Assembly (NCBI GenBank): GCA_021815655.1
Contig: JAKAGJ010000076.1
Coordinates: 1 to 7,848, forward strand
Direction: 5' to 3'
Length of the DNA: 7,848 nt
DNA from: Deltaproteobacteria bacterium
GTDB taxonomy: Bacteria > Desulfobacterota > Desulfarculia > Desulfarculales > Desulfarculaceae
Below are positions 1 through 6,681 of this stretch, one piece after another; position 1 is the stretch's first letter; the number at the start of each line of letters is the position of its first letter. A program made the position numbers and the translations under genes. The notes below the pieces were generated by a model. That model was not told the origin of the DNA. It worked only from the letters and a program-made list of their open reading frames with translations, and made no database searches.

Positions 1-105
1 TACCCCAGCCAGCCCATCTACGGCGACGGCACGGCGGGCAAGAAGATCGCCGATATCCTGGCCGGCCTGGAGGGCGTCAAGGTGCAGAAGCAGATCGCCT
101 ATTAG
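1..105 (+). CDS. wecB: UDP-N-acetylglucosamine 2-epimerase (non-hydrolysing), C-terminal end only
   Basis: Only the last 34 codons and the TAG stop (103-105) are present; the gene begins before the window. The residues include PIYGDGTAGKKIADIL, which matches the family's C-terminal signature, usually written NPYGDGxAxxxI. These enzymes interconvert UDP-GlcNAc and UDP-ManNAc in the cytoplasm, supplying ManNAc for surface polysaccharides or, in the hydrolysing NeuC variant, for sialic acid synthesis. The cytidylyltransferase downstream makes a role in nonulosonic acid or ManNAc-containing glycan synthesis plausible. The fragment cannot separate WecB from NeuC, so the symbol is tentative. A 261-nt gap with a long palindrome separates it from the next gene, so it may not share a transcript with it. 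Confidence 0.78.
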   Translation, partial: YPSQPIYGDGTAGKKIADILAGLEGVKVQKQIAY

Positions 106-119
106 GTATAAGCATCAGC

Positions 120-258
120 AATAGCTGTTATTGCGAGGAGCCTTGGCGAAGAGGCGATCTCCCGTTTCGTCCTCCGGACTTTGGCCCTTGCCCACCCTTG
201 AGGGCAACCGGAGAACGAAATGGAAGCTTGCCGCGCCACGCTCGCGATGACAGCTATT
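120..258. repeat. Long imperfect palindrome (REP/MITE-like intergenic repeat)
   Basis: The outer arms 120-137 and 241-258 pair over 18 positions, with only two G-T wobbles when drawn as RNA. The inner arms 165-177 (TTTCGTCCTCCGG) and 208-220 pair at 12 of 13 positions. A small inner hairpin joins TTGCCC (188-193) to GGGCAA (202-207). The segments between the arms (138-164 and 221-240) pair only partly. The end sequence, of the type TGTTATTGCGAG...CTCGCGATGACA, resembles a class of dispersed intergenic palindromes often seen in Desulfobacterota and some other bacteria; this comes from memory. There is no open reading frame and no clear target-site duplication. It could fold as a long hairpin in the transcript and act as an mRNA stabiliser or partial terminator after the epimerase gene. 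Confidence 0.7.
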
Positions 259-290
259 TGTGTTTGTTATAGTATGCAAAACCAAGGCGG

Positions 291-308
291 CGCCGGCGCG
301 TGCCGGCG
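291..308 (+). other. GC-rich perfect hairpin before the cytidylyltransferase
   Basis: CGCCGGC (291-297), loop GCGT, GCCGGCG (302-308): a perfect 7-bp all-GC stem with a 4-nt loop. A run of six T at 323-328 begins 14 nt after the stem, too far for a standard intrinsic terminator. In a genome this rich in GC the hairpin may be chance. Confidence 0.35.
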
Positions 309-312
309 GCCG

Positions 313-340
313 TTGACCATCATTTTTTAAAATGTAACCT
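313..340 (+). promoter_or_regulatory. Possible sigma-70-type promoter for the glycan operon
   Basis: TTGACC (313-318, five of six to the -35 consensus) is followed after 16 nt by TAACCT (335-340, a weak -10), within the only AT-rich patch before the cytidylyltransferase. The predicted start of transcription would lie about 20 nt before the ATG at 367. A second candidate is ATGACA (247-252), 17 nt, TAGTAT (270-275), whose -35 lies in the end of the palindrome. Neither is strong; both are consensus matches by eye. Confidence 0.25.
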
Positions 341-366
341 GGCCTTCAATCCAGCGGTTAACCGCG

Positions 367-1089
367 ATGGGCCTAAAAGCCATGTCCGAGGCCACCAACA
401 TCCTGGGGCTGATCCCCGCTCGGGGCGGCTCCAAGGGGATACCGGGCAAGAACCTCGTCCCCCTGGCCGGCAAGCCGCTCTTGGCCCACACCGTGGAGGC
501 GGGGCTAAAAAGCCGCCGGCTGACGCGCCTGCTGCTCTCCAGCGATGACCCGGCCATCGCCCAGGCTGGCCGTAACCTGGGGGCCGAGGCGCCCTTCCTG
601 CGCCCGGCCGAGCTGGCCCGAGACGACACCCCGGCCCTGCCGGTGATCCAGCACGCGGTGCGCTGGCTGGAAGGCCAGGGCTGGCGGCCCGACGTCGTCG
701 TTTACTTGCAGCCCACCTCGCCGCTACGCCGGGCCGAGCACATCGACGCCGCCGTTGACCTATTGCTGGCCAAGGACGCCGACACGGTGGTCAGCGTGGT
801 GGAGGTGCCCCACCAGTTCAACCCGGCCTCGGTGATGCGCCTGGAGCAGGGCTGCCTCCAGCCCTTCCTACCTGAATTGGCCCATCTGCTGCGCCGCCAG
901 GACAAGCCCGAGGTATTTGCCCGCAACGGCCCGGCGGTGCTGGCCAGCACCTACGCCACGCTCATGGAGCAGGGCCGGCTCTACGGCCAGCGCACCCTGC
1001 CCCTGGTCATGGCGCCCAAGGATTCATACGACATTGACACGCCCTTTGATTTGGAGCTGGCGGCCTGGCTCCTGGGACGGCGGGGCTAG
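367..1089 (+). CDS. neuA: Acylneuraminate (nonulosonic acid) cytidylyltransferase, NeuA family
   Basis: Cytoplasmic enzyme that activates a nonulosonic acid (sialic, legionaminic or a relative) with CTP, giving the CMP-sugar and pyrophosphate. The 240-aa protein shows IPARGGSKGIPGKN at residues 16-29, the nucleotide-binding signature that separates this family from KdsB. It also shows LQPTSPLR at 114-121, an RQDKPEVFARNG segment at 177-188, and YDIDTPFDL at 221-229, whose D222 and D224 match the metal-binding aspartates of the family. The length is normal. The start is uncertain: neither ATG 367 nor the in-frame ATG 382 has a clear Shine-Dalgarno, and the conserved core begins after both. It heads a tight run of glycan genes, with the glycosyltransferase 15 nt downstream. 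The exact sugar cannot be told; no NeuB synthase is in the window. The VPHQFNPASVMRL segment resembles uncharacterised members from polysaccharide loci. Confidence 0.88.
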   Translation: MGLKAMSEATNILGLIPARGGSKGIPGKNLVPLAGKPLLAHTVEAGLKSRRLTRLLLSSDDPAIAQAGRNLGAEAPFLRPAELARDDTPALPVIQHAVRWLEGQGWRPDVVVYLQPTSPLRRAEHIDAAVDLLLAKDADTVVSVVEVPHQFNPASVMRLEQGCLQPFLPELAHLLRRQDKPEVFARNGPAVLASTYATLMEQGRLYGQRTLPLVMAPKDSYDIDTPFDLELAAWLLGRRG

Positions 1090-1094
1090 GGTGG
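1088..1094 (+). promoter_or_regulatory. Ribosome binding site supporting the ATG at 1105
   Basis: AGGGTGG overlaps the stop codon of the cytidylyltransferase gene and lies 10 nt before ATG 1105. It is a moderate Shine-Dalgarno, somewhat far, and would favour translational coupling. It is the main support for the long N-terminus of the glycosyltransferase. Confidence 0.45.
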
Positions 1095-1104
1095 CGGCGC
1101 CAAC

Positions 1105-2268
1105 ATGGGCATAATCCACGCGCCGGCGGTGTGCTGCGGCTCGGGTCTGACCGGCCTGGGCCGGGCGCGGCTGTATCTGTTCTTGAGCCTGGGCTCCTCC
1201 CTGGCCGACTGGCGGGCCATCGGCACCCTGGAGCGCGAGACGGCCATCTACCGCGCCCTGCTAGCGCACCTGGCCGGGGTGAGCCTGGTCAGCTACGGCA
1301 AACATGACCAGTCTCTGGCGCCCGGCCTGGGCGGGCTGACCGTGCTGGACAACCGCTGGGGCCTGCCCGGTCGCCTGTACCGCCTGCTCCTGCAAAGCGG
1401 CCTGACCATCAGGGGCCAGGGACCGGGGGTGGTCAAGACCAACCAGATGCAGGGCGCCGACCTGGCGCTCATGGCCGCCCGCCGGGCCGGGCACGCCTTC
1501 GTGGCCCGCTCGGGCTACCTGCCCTCCAACATCGCCATCTGGCGCCAAGGCGAGGACTCGGCGGAGGCCCAGCGCTGGTACCGCCTGGAGGCCCGGGTGC
1601 TGAACGCCGCCGACCGCTGCGTGGTCACCACCCCGGCCATGGCCGCCACCCTGGCCTTCCGCTACGGCGTGGACCCGGCGCGCATCCGGGTGATCCCCAA
1701 TTACGTGGATACCGACCTTTTCACGCCGCAAGGACCCGAGCAAAAACGCCAGGACCTGGTGCTTTACGTGGGGCGCTTGCACGGCGAGAAGAACCTGGAA
1801 CCCCTGCTTATGGCCATGGAAGGGCTCAAGGCCGAGCTTTGTCTGGTGGGTGAAGGCCCGCAGCGCCCCGCCTTGGAGGCCTTGGCCAGGCAGCTGGGCC
1901 TTAAGGCGCGCTTTTTGGGCCAGGTGGCCAACACGCAATTACCGGCCCTGATGCGCCAGGCCACGGTCTGCGTGCTGCCCTCCAAGGGCGAGCACCACCC
2001 CAAGGCCCTGATCGAGGCCATGGCTACCGGCGCGGCGGTCCTGGGCAGCGACGCCCCCGGCATCCGCGACATCATCGCCCCGGAGGTGAGCGGCCTGCTT
2101 AGCGGCCTGGAGGCCGAGGACATCCACCAGGGATTGCGCCGGCTCCTGGGCGACGCGGACCTGCGCGCCCGCCTGGGCGCCGCCGCCCGCCAGCAGATGG
2201 AGGCGGATTTCAGCTTCGCGCGGGTGTTGGACCTGGAACTCGGCATGCTCTCCGAACTGATAGGCTAA
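1105..2268 (+). CDS. Glycosyltransferase, family 4 (GT-B fold)
   Basis: A 387-aa retaining glycosyltransferase that would transfer a sugar from a nucleotide donor to a growing surface glycan at the cytoplasmic face of the membrane. The C-terminal donor-binding domain is clear: RVIPNYVDTDLF at 195-206, YVGRLHGEKN at 221-230 (R224 and K229 fit the phosphate-binding pair), LVGEGP at 247-252, and an E-x7-E motif (E296, E304) in GEHHPKALIEAMATG. The N-terminal acceptor domain is less conserved; relatives tend to start near RARLYLFLSLG (residues 20-30). The first 19 or so residues could therefore be extra, and GTG 1129 is an alternative start. There is no signal peptide or membrane segment. It lies between the cytidylyltransferase and the amidotransferase, 15 nt and 9 nt away. 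Donor and acceptor cannot be inferred. Confidence 0.88.
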   Translation: MGIIHAPAVCCGSGLTGLGRARLYLFLSLGSSLADWRAIGTLERETAIYRALLAHLAGVSLVSYGKHDQSLAPGLGGLTVLDNRWGLPGRLYRLLLQSGLTIRGQGPGVVKTNQMQGADLALMAARRAGHAFVARSGYLPSNIAIWRQGEDSAEAQRWYRLEARVLNAADRCVVTTPAMAATLAFRYGVDPARIRVIPNYVDTDLFTPQGPEQKRQDLVLYVGRLHGEKNLEPLLMAMEGLKAELCLVGEGPQRPALEALARQLGLKARFLGQVANTQLPALMRQATVCVLPSKGEHHPKALIEAMATGAAVLGSDAPGIRDIIAPEVSGLLSGLEAEDIHQGLRRLLGDADLRARLGAAARQQMEADFSFARVLDLELGMLSELIG

Positions 2269-2277
2269 GGCAAGACG

Positions 2278-4254
2278 ATGTGCGGCATCTGCGGATTCCT
2301 GGATAGCCACGCCAGCCTGGCCGAGCCCGAGATGCTGGGGCGGGTCGGGGCCATGGCCGCGGCCATTGCCCACCGCGGCCCCGACGACGCCGGGGCCTGG
2401 GCCGATGCCCCGGCCGGCCTGGCCCTGGGGCATCGCCGGCTGTCCATCATCGACCTCTCGCCCCTGGGACACCAGCCCATGTTCTCCCACGATGGGCGCT
2501 GGGCCATGGTTTACAACGGCGAGGTGTACAACTTCGCCGAACTTAAGGCCGCCCTGGAGCATGACCACGGCGCCATCGCCTGGCGGGGGCACTCCGACAG
2601 CGAGATAATCCTGGAGGGCTTTGCCCGTTGGGGCGTGGAGGCCTGCGTCCGGCGAATGAACGGCATGTTCGCCATCGCCCTCTGGGACCAGCGCCAACGC
2701 CGGCTGTATCTCATCCGCGACCGCCTGGGCAAGAAGCCCCTATACTATGGGTGGATGGGCGGAGTATTCCTTTTCGGCTCGGAGCTCAAGGCCCTGGCCG
2801 CCCACCCGGCCTTCCAGGGCCGCGTGGACCGGCACAGCCTGGCGCTCTTCCTGCGCCACAACTACGTGCCCGGCCCCTACTGCATCTACGAGGGCTTGAA
2901 AAAGCTCGCGCCCGGGACCATCCTGAGCCTCACCGCCGGCGAGCGGGGCCTGCTGCCCACGCCCAAGCCCTACTGGTCGGCCCGCCACATGGCCGAGCAG
3001 GGCCAGGCCCAGCCCCTGACCCAGGACCCCGCCGAGGCCGCCGCCCGCCTGCAAGAGCTATTGCTGGACGCCGTCAAGATACGCATGGTGGCCGACGTGC
3101 CCCTGGGGGCCTTCCTCTCCGGCGGGGTGGATTCCTCGCTGATCGTGGCGTGCATGCAGGCCCAATCGTCCCTGCCGGTGCGCACATTCTCCATTGGTTT
3201 TCCCGAGGCTGCCTATGACGAGGCCCCCCACGCCAAGGCCGTGGCCACCCACCTGGGCACCCGCCATACCGAGCTTTACGTCACCTGGCAGGAGGCCATG
3301 CAGGTGGTGCCCCGCCTGGCCGCCATGTACGACGAGCCCTTTGCCGACTCCTCGCAGATACCCACCTACCTGGTGAGCCGCATGGCCCGGCAGGAGGTCA
3401 CCGTGGCCCTGTCCGGCGATGCCGGCGATGAGCTTTTCGGCGGCTATGACCGCTACTTCCTGGCCAACCGCGTCTGGCGGCGGGCCGGCGCCCTGCCCTC
3501 CCCGCTCAAGGCCCTGGCCGGCGGGGTCATACGGGCCGCCTCGCCCCGGACCTGGGACAGCCTCCTGGCCGCCGCCGCGCCCCTGCTGCCCCAGCGGCTG
3601 CGCTTCAAGCACCCCGGCGATCACCTGCACGAGCTGGCCGGCATGCTGGGGGCGGGCTCCCCCGAGGCCTTTTACCGGGGCCTGGTTTCCCTGTGGAAGG
3701 ACCCCGCGGCCCTGGTGCCCGGGGCCAAGGAGCCTCCCACGCCCTTGAGCGACCCGGCCCAGTGGCCGGACCTGCCTGATTTTCGCCAGCGCATGATGTA
3801 CCTGGACCTGGTGTCCTACCTGCCCGACGACATCCTGGTCAAGGTGGACCGCGCCAGCATGGCCGTGGCCCTGGAGGCCCGCGCCCCGCTCTTGGACTAC
3901 CGGGTGGTGGAGCTGGCCTGGCGTTTGCCCCTGGCCCTGAAGATGCAAGGCGACATTGGCAAATGGCTGTTGCGGCAAATCCTCTACAAATACGTGCCCC
4001 GGGAGCTGATCGAGCGGCCCAAGATGGGCTTCGGCCTGCCTATAGACGGCTGGCTCAGGGGACCCATGCGCCCCTGGGCCGAGGCGTTATTGGATGAGGG
4101 CCTTCTCAGACGCCAGGGCTTCTTCGACCCCGCGCCCATCCGCCGGGCTTGGCGAGAGCACCAGGCCGGCGCCAGGGCCTGGCACTATTACCTTTGGCCG
4201 GTGCTGATGTTCCAACTCTGGCTGGAGCAGTACCCCGGGGCCGCCGCGCCGTGA
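2278..4254 (+). CDS. asnB: Asparagine synthase (glutamine-hydrolysing), AsnB-type amidotransferase
   Basis: A class II glutamine amidotransferase joined to an ATP-dependent synthetase domain. The start is fixed by Cys2 (MCGICGF), the nucleophile exposed after Met removal. The glutaminase domain (about 2-215) has RRLSIIDL at 53-60, YNGEVYN at 79-85 and D107 in SDSE, the expected glutamine-binding residues. The synthetase domain (about 255-620) has the ATP pyrophosphatase loop SGGVDSS at 281-287, YDEPFADSSQIPTYL at 351-365, SGDAGDELFGGYDRY at 379-393 and LPDDILVKVDRASMAV at 515-530. At 658 aa it is longer than E. coli AsnB (about 554) and nearer the polysaccharide-locus forms. In E. coli the product is asparagine. 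Between two glycosyltransferases, this copy may amidate a carboxylated sugar, as proposed for WbpS-like proteins; that is inference. All catalytic motifs look intact. Its TGA overlaps the next start. Confidence 0.92.
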   Translation: MCGICGFLDSHASLAEPEMLGRVGAMAAAIAHRGPDDAGAWADAPAGLALGHRRLSIIDLSPLGHQPMFSHDGRWAMVYNGEVYNFAELKAALEHDHGAIAWRGHSDSEIILEGFARWGVEACVRRMNGMFAIALWDQRQRRLYLIRDRLGKKPLYYGWMGGVFLFGSELKALAAHPAFQGRVDRHSLALFLRHNYVPGPYCIYEGLKKLAPGTILSLTAGERGLLPTPKPYWSARHMAEQGQAQPLTQDPAEAAARLQELLLDAVKIRMVADVPLGAFLSGGVDSSLIVACMQAQSSLPVRTFSIGFPEAAYDEAPHAKAVATHLGTRHTELYVTWQEAMQVVPRLAAMYDEPFADSSQIPTYLVSRMARQEVTVALSGDAGDELFGGYDRYFLANRVWRRAGALPSPLKALAGGVIRAASPRTWDSLLAAAAPLLPQRLRFKHPGDHLHELAGMLGAGSPEAFYRGLVSLWKDPAALVPGAKEPPTPLSDPAQWPDLPDFRQRMMYLDLVSYLPDDILVKVDRASMAVALEARAPLLDYRVVELAWRLPLALKMQGDIGKWLLRQILYKYVPRELIERPKMGFGLPIDGWLRGPMRPWAEALLDEGLLRRQGFFDPAPIRRAWREHQAGARAWHYYLWPVLMFQLWLEQYPGAAAP

Positions 4255-5378
4255 GAATCGCCTTCCTTACACGCTCCCTGGAGTTGGGCGGGGCCGAGCG
4301 CCAGCTGTGCCTGCTGGCCCGGGGCCTCTTGCGGCGCGGCCACCAGGTGAGCGTATTGGTCTTCTATGGCGGCGGACCCTTGCAGGCCGAACTCCAGGCC
4401 GCCGGGGTGCCGGTGATCGACCTGGGCAAGGCCGGCCGCTGGGACCTCCTGGGCTTTGCCTGGCGCCTAAGGACCTGGCTGCGGCAAGAGCGGCCCCAGG
4501 TGCTCCACAGCTTCCTGGATACCCCCAACCTGCTGGCGGCCTGGCTCGGGCCCCTATGCCCGGGGCTCAAGGTGGCCTGGGGGGTGCGGGCCAGCGACAT
4601 GGACCTGACCCGCTACGGCTGGTTCGCCCGCTTAAGTCACGGGCTCCTGGGGTTCTCGGCCCGGGGCGCGGCGGCCGTCATCGTCAACTCCCGCAGCGGG
4701 GCCGCGTTGCTGAAAAGCCAAGGTCTGCCGGCGGCCAAGCTGAAGGTCATCGCCAACGGCATCGACGTGCGGCGCTTCCAGCCCGACGCCGAGGCCGGGG
4801 CTCGGGTGCGCCAGGCCTGGGCAGTGGCGGCGGGGGCGCCGCTCTTGGGCTTGGTGGCCCGCCTGGACCCCATGAAGGACCATGCCACCTTCCTCAAGGC
4901 CGCGGCCTTGATTCTGGCCGAGCGCCCCCAGGCCCGCTTCGTCTGCGTGGGCGGCGGCCCGGCGGACCTGGCTCAGGCGCTTAGAGCCCAGGCCCGGGGG
5001 ATGGGCCTGGAGCCAGCGCTCATCTGGGCCGGCGCGCGCCGGGACATGCCGGCGGTGATGAACGCCCTCGATGTGTGCCTGCTCTCCTCGGCCTTTGGCG
5101 AGGGCTTCCCCAATGTGCTGGGCGAGGCCATGGCCTGCGCCAAGCCCTGCCTGGCCACCGACGTGGGCGACGCCGCCTGGCTGCTGGGTCGGCCGGACCT
5201 GGTGGCCTCGCCGGGAGACGCCGCCGGCCTGGCCCGGCGCGGCCTGGATATCTTGGCGCTCACGGCGGAGGAGCGCCAACGCCTGGGGCAGGAGTTGCGC
5301 CAGCGGGTGGCGGGTGAGTTTTCCCTGGAGCGCATGCTGGATATCAGCGAAGAGGCGTTGCTGGAACTGGCGGGCTGA
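4251..5378 (+). CDS. Glycosyltransferase, family 4 (GT-B fold)
   Basis: I place the start at GTG 4251, which overlaps the amidotransferase stop as GTGA. The protein then begins VRIAFLTRSLELGGAERQL, exactly where family members begin; upstream in-frame sequence is only the shadow of the preceding gene. The 375-aa product has the N-terminal GGAERQL glycine loop (13-19), NSRSGAALL at 146-154, VIANGIDVRRF at 166-176, LVARLDPMKD at 201-210 (R204 and K209 fit the donor-phosphate pair), VCVGGGP at 231-237 and an E-x7-E motif (E284, E292) in FGEGFPNVLGEAMA. It is a cytoplasmic, retaining sugar transferase for a surface glycan. The 4-nt overlap and the lack of a good Shine-Dalgarno imply translational coupling, so its amount should follow the amidotransferase. 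The donor is unknown. A hairpin covers its stop codon. Confidence 0.9.
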   Translation: MRIAFLTRSLELGGAERQLCLLARGLLRRGHQVSVLVFYGGGPLQAELQAAGVPVIDLGKAGRWDLLGFAWRLRTWLRQERPQVLHSFLDTPNLLAAWLGPLCPGLKVAWGVRASDMDLTRYGWFARLSHGLLGFSARGAAAVIVNSRSGAALLKSQGLPAAKLKVIANGIDVRRFQPDAEAGARVRQAWAVAAGAPLLGLVARLDPMKDHATFLKAAALILAERPQARFVCVGGGPADLAQALRAQARGMGLEPALIWAGARRDMPAVMNALDVCLLSSAFGEGFPNVLGEAMACAKPCLATDVGDAAWLLGRPDLVASPGDAAGLARRGLDILALTAEERQRLGQELRQRVAGEFSLERMLDISEEALLELAG

Positions 5379-5395
5379 TAGGTAAGATCAGCCCG
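5371..5395 (+). other. Hairpin over the glycosyltransferase stop codon
   Basis: CGGGCTGAT (5371-5379) and ATCAGCCCG (5387-5395) form a perfect 9-bp stem with the 7-nt loop AGGTAAG. The TGA stop (5376-5378) is inside the first arm. No T-run follows, so it is not a standard intrinsic terminator. The Shine-Dalgarno of the next gene starts 6 nt after the stem. It may mark an mRNA processing or stability boundary between the glycan genes and the racemase gene. Confidence 0.5.
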
Positions 5396-5400
5396 GCATA

Positions 5401-5408
5401 AGGAGGTG
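5401..5408 (+). promoter_or_regulatory. Strong ribosome binding site for the CaiB-family gene
   Basis: AGGAGGTG is a near-perfect Shine-Dalgarno, with GGAGG ending 6 nt before ATG 5413. It fixes that start and is far stronger than the sites of the preceding glycan genes, so this gene is translated independently. Confidence 0.85.
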
Positions 5409-5412
5409 CATC

Positions 5413-6570
5413 ATGACCGCCGCCCTGGCCGGCCTCAAGGTCCTGGACCTCTCCATGAACCTGCCTGGCCCCTACCTCACCTGGCTCCTGGCCTGCCTGG
5501 GGGCCGAGGTGCTCAAGCTGGAAAACCCGGCGGGCGGCGACTACGCCCGGGGCATCGGCGGCGGCAGTGGCCTGGGGGCGGCCTTCTTCGCCACCCTCAA
5601 CCGAGGCAAGAAGAGCCTGGCGCTCAACCTCAAGCATCCGCAGGGGCGCGAAATCTGCCTGAAGCTCCTGGAGAGCCACGACATCCTGGTGGAGGGCTTC
5701 CGCCCCGGCACGTGCGAGCGCCTGGGCCTGGGCTTTGAGCAATTGAGCCGCCGCTACCCCCGCTTGATCCAGGTCTCCATCAGCGGCTACGGCCAAGAAG
5801 GCCCCCACAGCCAGAAGGCCGGCCACGATATCAACTACCTGGCCCTGGCCGGGGTGCTGGGCATGACCGGCACAAGCCGGGGCGACCTGGCCCTGCCCGG
5901 GGTGCAGATGGCCGACCTGGCGGGGGGCTCCTGGCCGGCCCTGGCGGGGCTGTTGGCGGCGGTGATCCAGCGCTCGGCCACGGGGCGCGGCCAGTTGGTG
6001 GACGTGGCCATGTTCGACGGCTCGCTCTCCATGGCCACCATGGTCTTTGCCGGGGTGGCCGCCGGGCTCCTTCCCGAGGGCCCGAGCCAGATGCTCTTGA
6101 ACGGCGGGGCGCCCTGCTATGGTCTGTACCGCACCCAGGACGGCGGCCACATCGCCCTGGGCGCCCTGGAACCCAAGTTCTGGCAAAATTTCTGCCAGGC
6201 CGTGGAGCGCCCGGACCTGCTGGCGCGGCAGTTCGGCGGGCCGGAGGCCGTGGCCCAGGTGGCCCAACTCCTGGCCTCCCGCGACCTGGAGGACTGGATG
6301 GGGCGCCTGGGGCCGGCGGACTGCTGCGCCGAGCCGGTGCTGTCCCTGTCCCAGGCCGCGGCCTCGCCCCTGGCCCGCGCCCGGGGCCTGGTGGAGCGGG
6401 ACCACCAGGGGCGCAGCCACCTGGCCTGCCCCTTGAGGCTCTCCGGCTCGCCCACCCCGGCCCTGCCCCCAGCCCCGGAATTGGGGCAGCACAGCCAGGA
6501 AGTGATGGCGGAACTGGGCTATAGCGACGCCGAAATCGCGGGGCTGCGCCAAGCGGGTGTGCTGGCCTGA
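5413..6570 (+). CDS. CaiB/BaiF superfamily protein, probable alpha-methylacyl-CoA racemase
   Basis: A 385-aa member of the family III CoA-transferase fold, active in the cytoplasm on acyl-CoA thioesters. Family marks: LKVLDLSMNLPGPY at 8-21, NRGKKSLALNLK at 63-74, LVEGFRPGTCERLGLG at 92-107 and SGYGQEGP at 124-131. The GHDINYLALAGVL segment (137-149) is typical of alpha-methylacyl-CoA racemase. H138, D168, E253 and R64 line up, with a constant offset of 12, with H126, D156, E241 and R52 of the M. tuberculosis racemase as I recall its numbering. Transferases share the Asp (D168) but generally not the His-Glu set. Racemases invert the 2-methyl centre of branched acyl-CoAs so that beta-oxidation can proceed. 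The gene lies 34 nt after the glycosyltransferase, has its own strong ribosome site and is followed by a likely terminator. A CoA-transferase role is the alternative; the substrate is unknown. Confidence 0.87.
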   Translation: MTAALAGLKVLDLSMNLPGPYLTWLLACLGAEVLKLENPAGGDYARGIGGGSGLGAAFFATLNRGKKSLALNLKHPQGREICLKLLESHDILVEGFRPGTCERLGLGFEQLSRRYPRLIQVSISGYGQEGPHSQKAGHDINYLALAGVLGMTGTSRGDLALPGVQMADLAGGSWPALAGLLAAVIQRSATGRGQLVDVAMFDGSLSMATMVFAGVAAGLLPEGPSQMLLNGGAPCYGLYRTQDGGHIALGALEPKFWQNFCQAVERPDLLARQFGGPEAVAQVAQLLASRDLEDWMGRLGPADCCAEPVLSLSQAAASPLARARGLVERDHQGRSHLACPLRLSGSPTPALPPAPELGQHSQEVMAELGYSDAEIAGLRQAGVLA

Positions 6571-6655
6571 CCCTGGCCGGGACGGCTTATCCTACCGATT
6601 CGTGACCATCGCTGGCCGCGCTAAGACCAGGCGCTACATTTTAGTAGGTTGTACG

Positions 6656-6681
6656 CCCGAGGTTACCCTCAGGTATTTTTT
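6656..6681 (+). terminator. Probable intrinsic terminator after the racemase gene
   Basis: CCCGAGG (6656-6662), loop TTAC, CCTCAGG (6667-6673) make a 7-bp stem with one C-A mismatch. It is followed by TA and six T (6676-6681). It lies 86 nt after the stop of the CaiB-family gene and would end the glycan/racemase transcript. The mismatch and the short stem keep confidence moderate. Confidence 0.45.

Noticed and set aside
120..258. The palindrome as a CRISPR unit or an insertion sequence
   Set aside because: There is only one copy, with no spacer pattern and no transposase frame; a dispersed palindromic repeat fits better.
291..328. GC hairpin followed by a T-run as an intrinsic terminator
   Set aside because: The T-run begins 14 nt after the stem, so the geometry is wrong for intrinsic termination.
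1261..1938. A 225-codon open frame on the minus strand
   Set aside because: It is antisense to the first glycosyltransferase, with no motif and no ribosome site.
3058..3978. A 306-codon open frame on the minus strand
   Set aside because: It is fully antisense to the amidotransferase gene, with repetitive Gly/Gln/His composition and no recognisable domain.
4149..4250. N-terminal extension of the second glycosyltransferase from ATG 4149
   Set aside because: These 34 codons overlap the intact amidotransferase C-terminus in another frame and give Arg/Ala/Pro-rich sequence; the family N-terminus starts precisely at GTG 4251.
5344..6552. A 402-codon open frame on the minus strand
   Set aside because: It lies exactly antisense to the CaiB-family gene, has low-complexity Gly/Gln/Ala/His-rich composition and no family motif; this is a codon-bias shadow in GC-rich DNA.
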